From positions 1 to 6,086 of the forward strand of contig JBBSEZ010000535.1 of assembly GCA_038239195.1 (NCBI GenBank): DNA of 6,086 bases, in the 5' to 3' direction. This stretch comes from JBBSEZ01 sp038239195. Its GTDB lineage: Bacteria; Planctomycetota; Planctomycetia; Gemmatales; Gemmataceae. Positions 6,039 to 6,086 of the stretch are shown one piece after another; positions within the stretch are counted from its first letter, which is position 1, and the number at the start of each line of letters is the position of its first letter. A program made the translations under genes and the position numbers. The notes below the pieces were generated by a model that ran no database searches, had not been told where the DNA came from, and worked only from the letters and a program-made list of their open reading frames with translations.

Positions 6039-6045
6039 CACTCCG

Positions 6046-6086
6046 ATGCCAGGGAAGGCTGCCAAAGTTACCATCACCGAACGACA
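6046..6086 (+). CDS. N-terminus of a gene leaving the window, possibly an IS630-type transposase
   Basis: ATG 6046 opens a frame of 13 full codons, MPGKAAKVTITER, before the right edge, with a well-spaced ribosome binding site. A short basic leader followed by a V-x-I/L-T-x-R-type segment is how many IS630-family transposases begin before their helix-turn-helix domain. Thirteen residues are too few for a secure family call and no catalytic residue is in view. It is on the same strand as the glycogen genes, about 210 bases downstream, and probably independent of them. Confidence 0.5.
   Translation, partial: MPGKAAKVTITER

Larger units (their letters stand above)
5836..6045. other. Intergenic region, possibly including the left end of an insertion sequence
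   Basis: I see no supportable gene in these 210 bases. Apart from the hairpins at 5869-5905, there is a 7-base direct repeat AGTACAT (5949-5955 and 5994-6000) and an ACTAGT palindrome at 5946-5951. If the frame at 6046 is an IS630-type transposase, which inserts at TA, the element could begin near the TA at 5948-5952, about 95 bases before its start. The opposite end is not in view, so this cannot be confirmed. Confidence 0.3.

Overview
The window is very GC-rich bacterial DNA carrying a compact storage-polysaccharide gene group next to a quinone-biosynthesis gene. Codon use, the frequent GTG starts and a block of GGTGACAA/TTGTCACC octamers of a kind I associate with planctomycete genomes suggest a member of Planctomycetota. 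That assignment is an inference from memory and is not proved by the sequence.

Layout, left to right. Bases 1-694 (minus strand) hold a UbiE/MenG-type methyltransferase whose last residues lie beyond the left edge. Bases 695-850 are a divergent intergenic region with the only AT-rich patch nearby and possible back-to-back promoters. On the plus strand follow glgA (glycogen synthase, 851-2407), a cytoplasmic GH57 glycoside hydrolase (2451-4727) and a GalT-family nucleotidyltransferase (4813-5835). The gaps are 43 and 85 bases, so the three are probably one transcription unit. Bases 5836-6045 are non-coding, with two competing hairpins and perhaps the left end of an insertion sequence. A new reading frame with a good ribosome binding site starts at 6046 and leaves the window after 13 codons; its N-terminus resembles IS630-type transposases, but this is uncertain.

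How the genes fit together: GlgA would extend alpha-1,4-glucan from an NDP-glucose donor, normally ADP-glucose in bacteria. The GH57 enzyme has no signal peptide and would hydrolyse or remodel the same glucan in the cytoplasm. The GalT-like enzyme would handle sugar nucleotides. Its active-site motif is H-S-H-S-Q rather than the H-P-H-G-Q of classical GalT, which together with the location leaves open that it acts on ADP-glucose.

The most unusual structure is a 123-base imperfect inverted repeat of octamers (3871-3993) lying in frame inside the GH57 gene. Its left arm departs from the consensus at the places where a perfect array would put TGA stops in the reading frame. No complete novel defence or mobile system is visible here.
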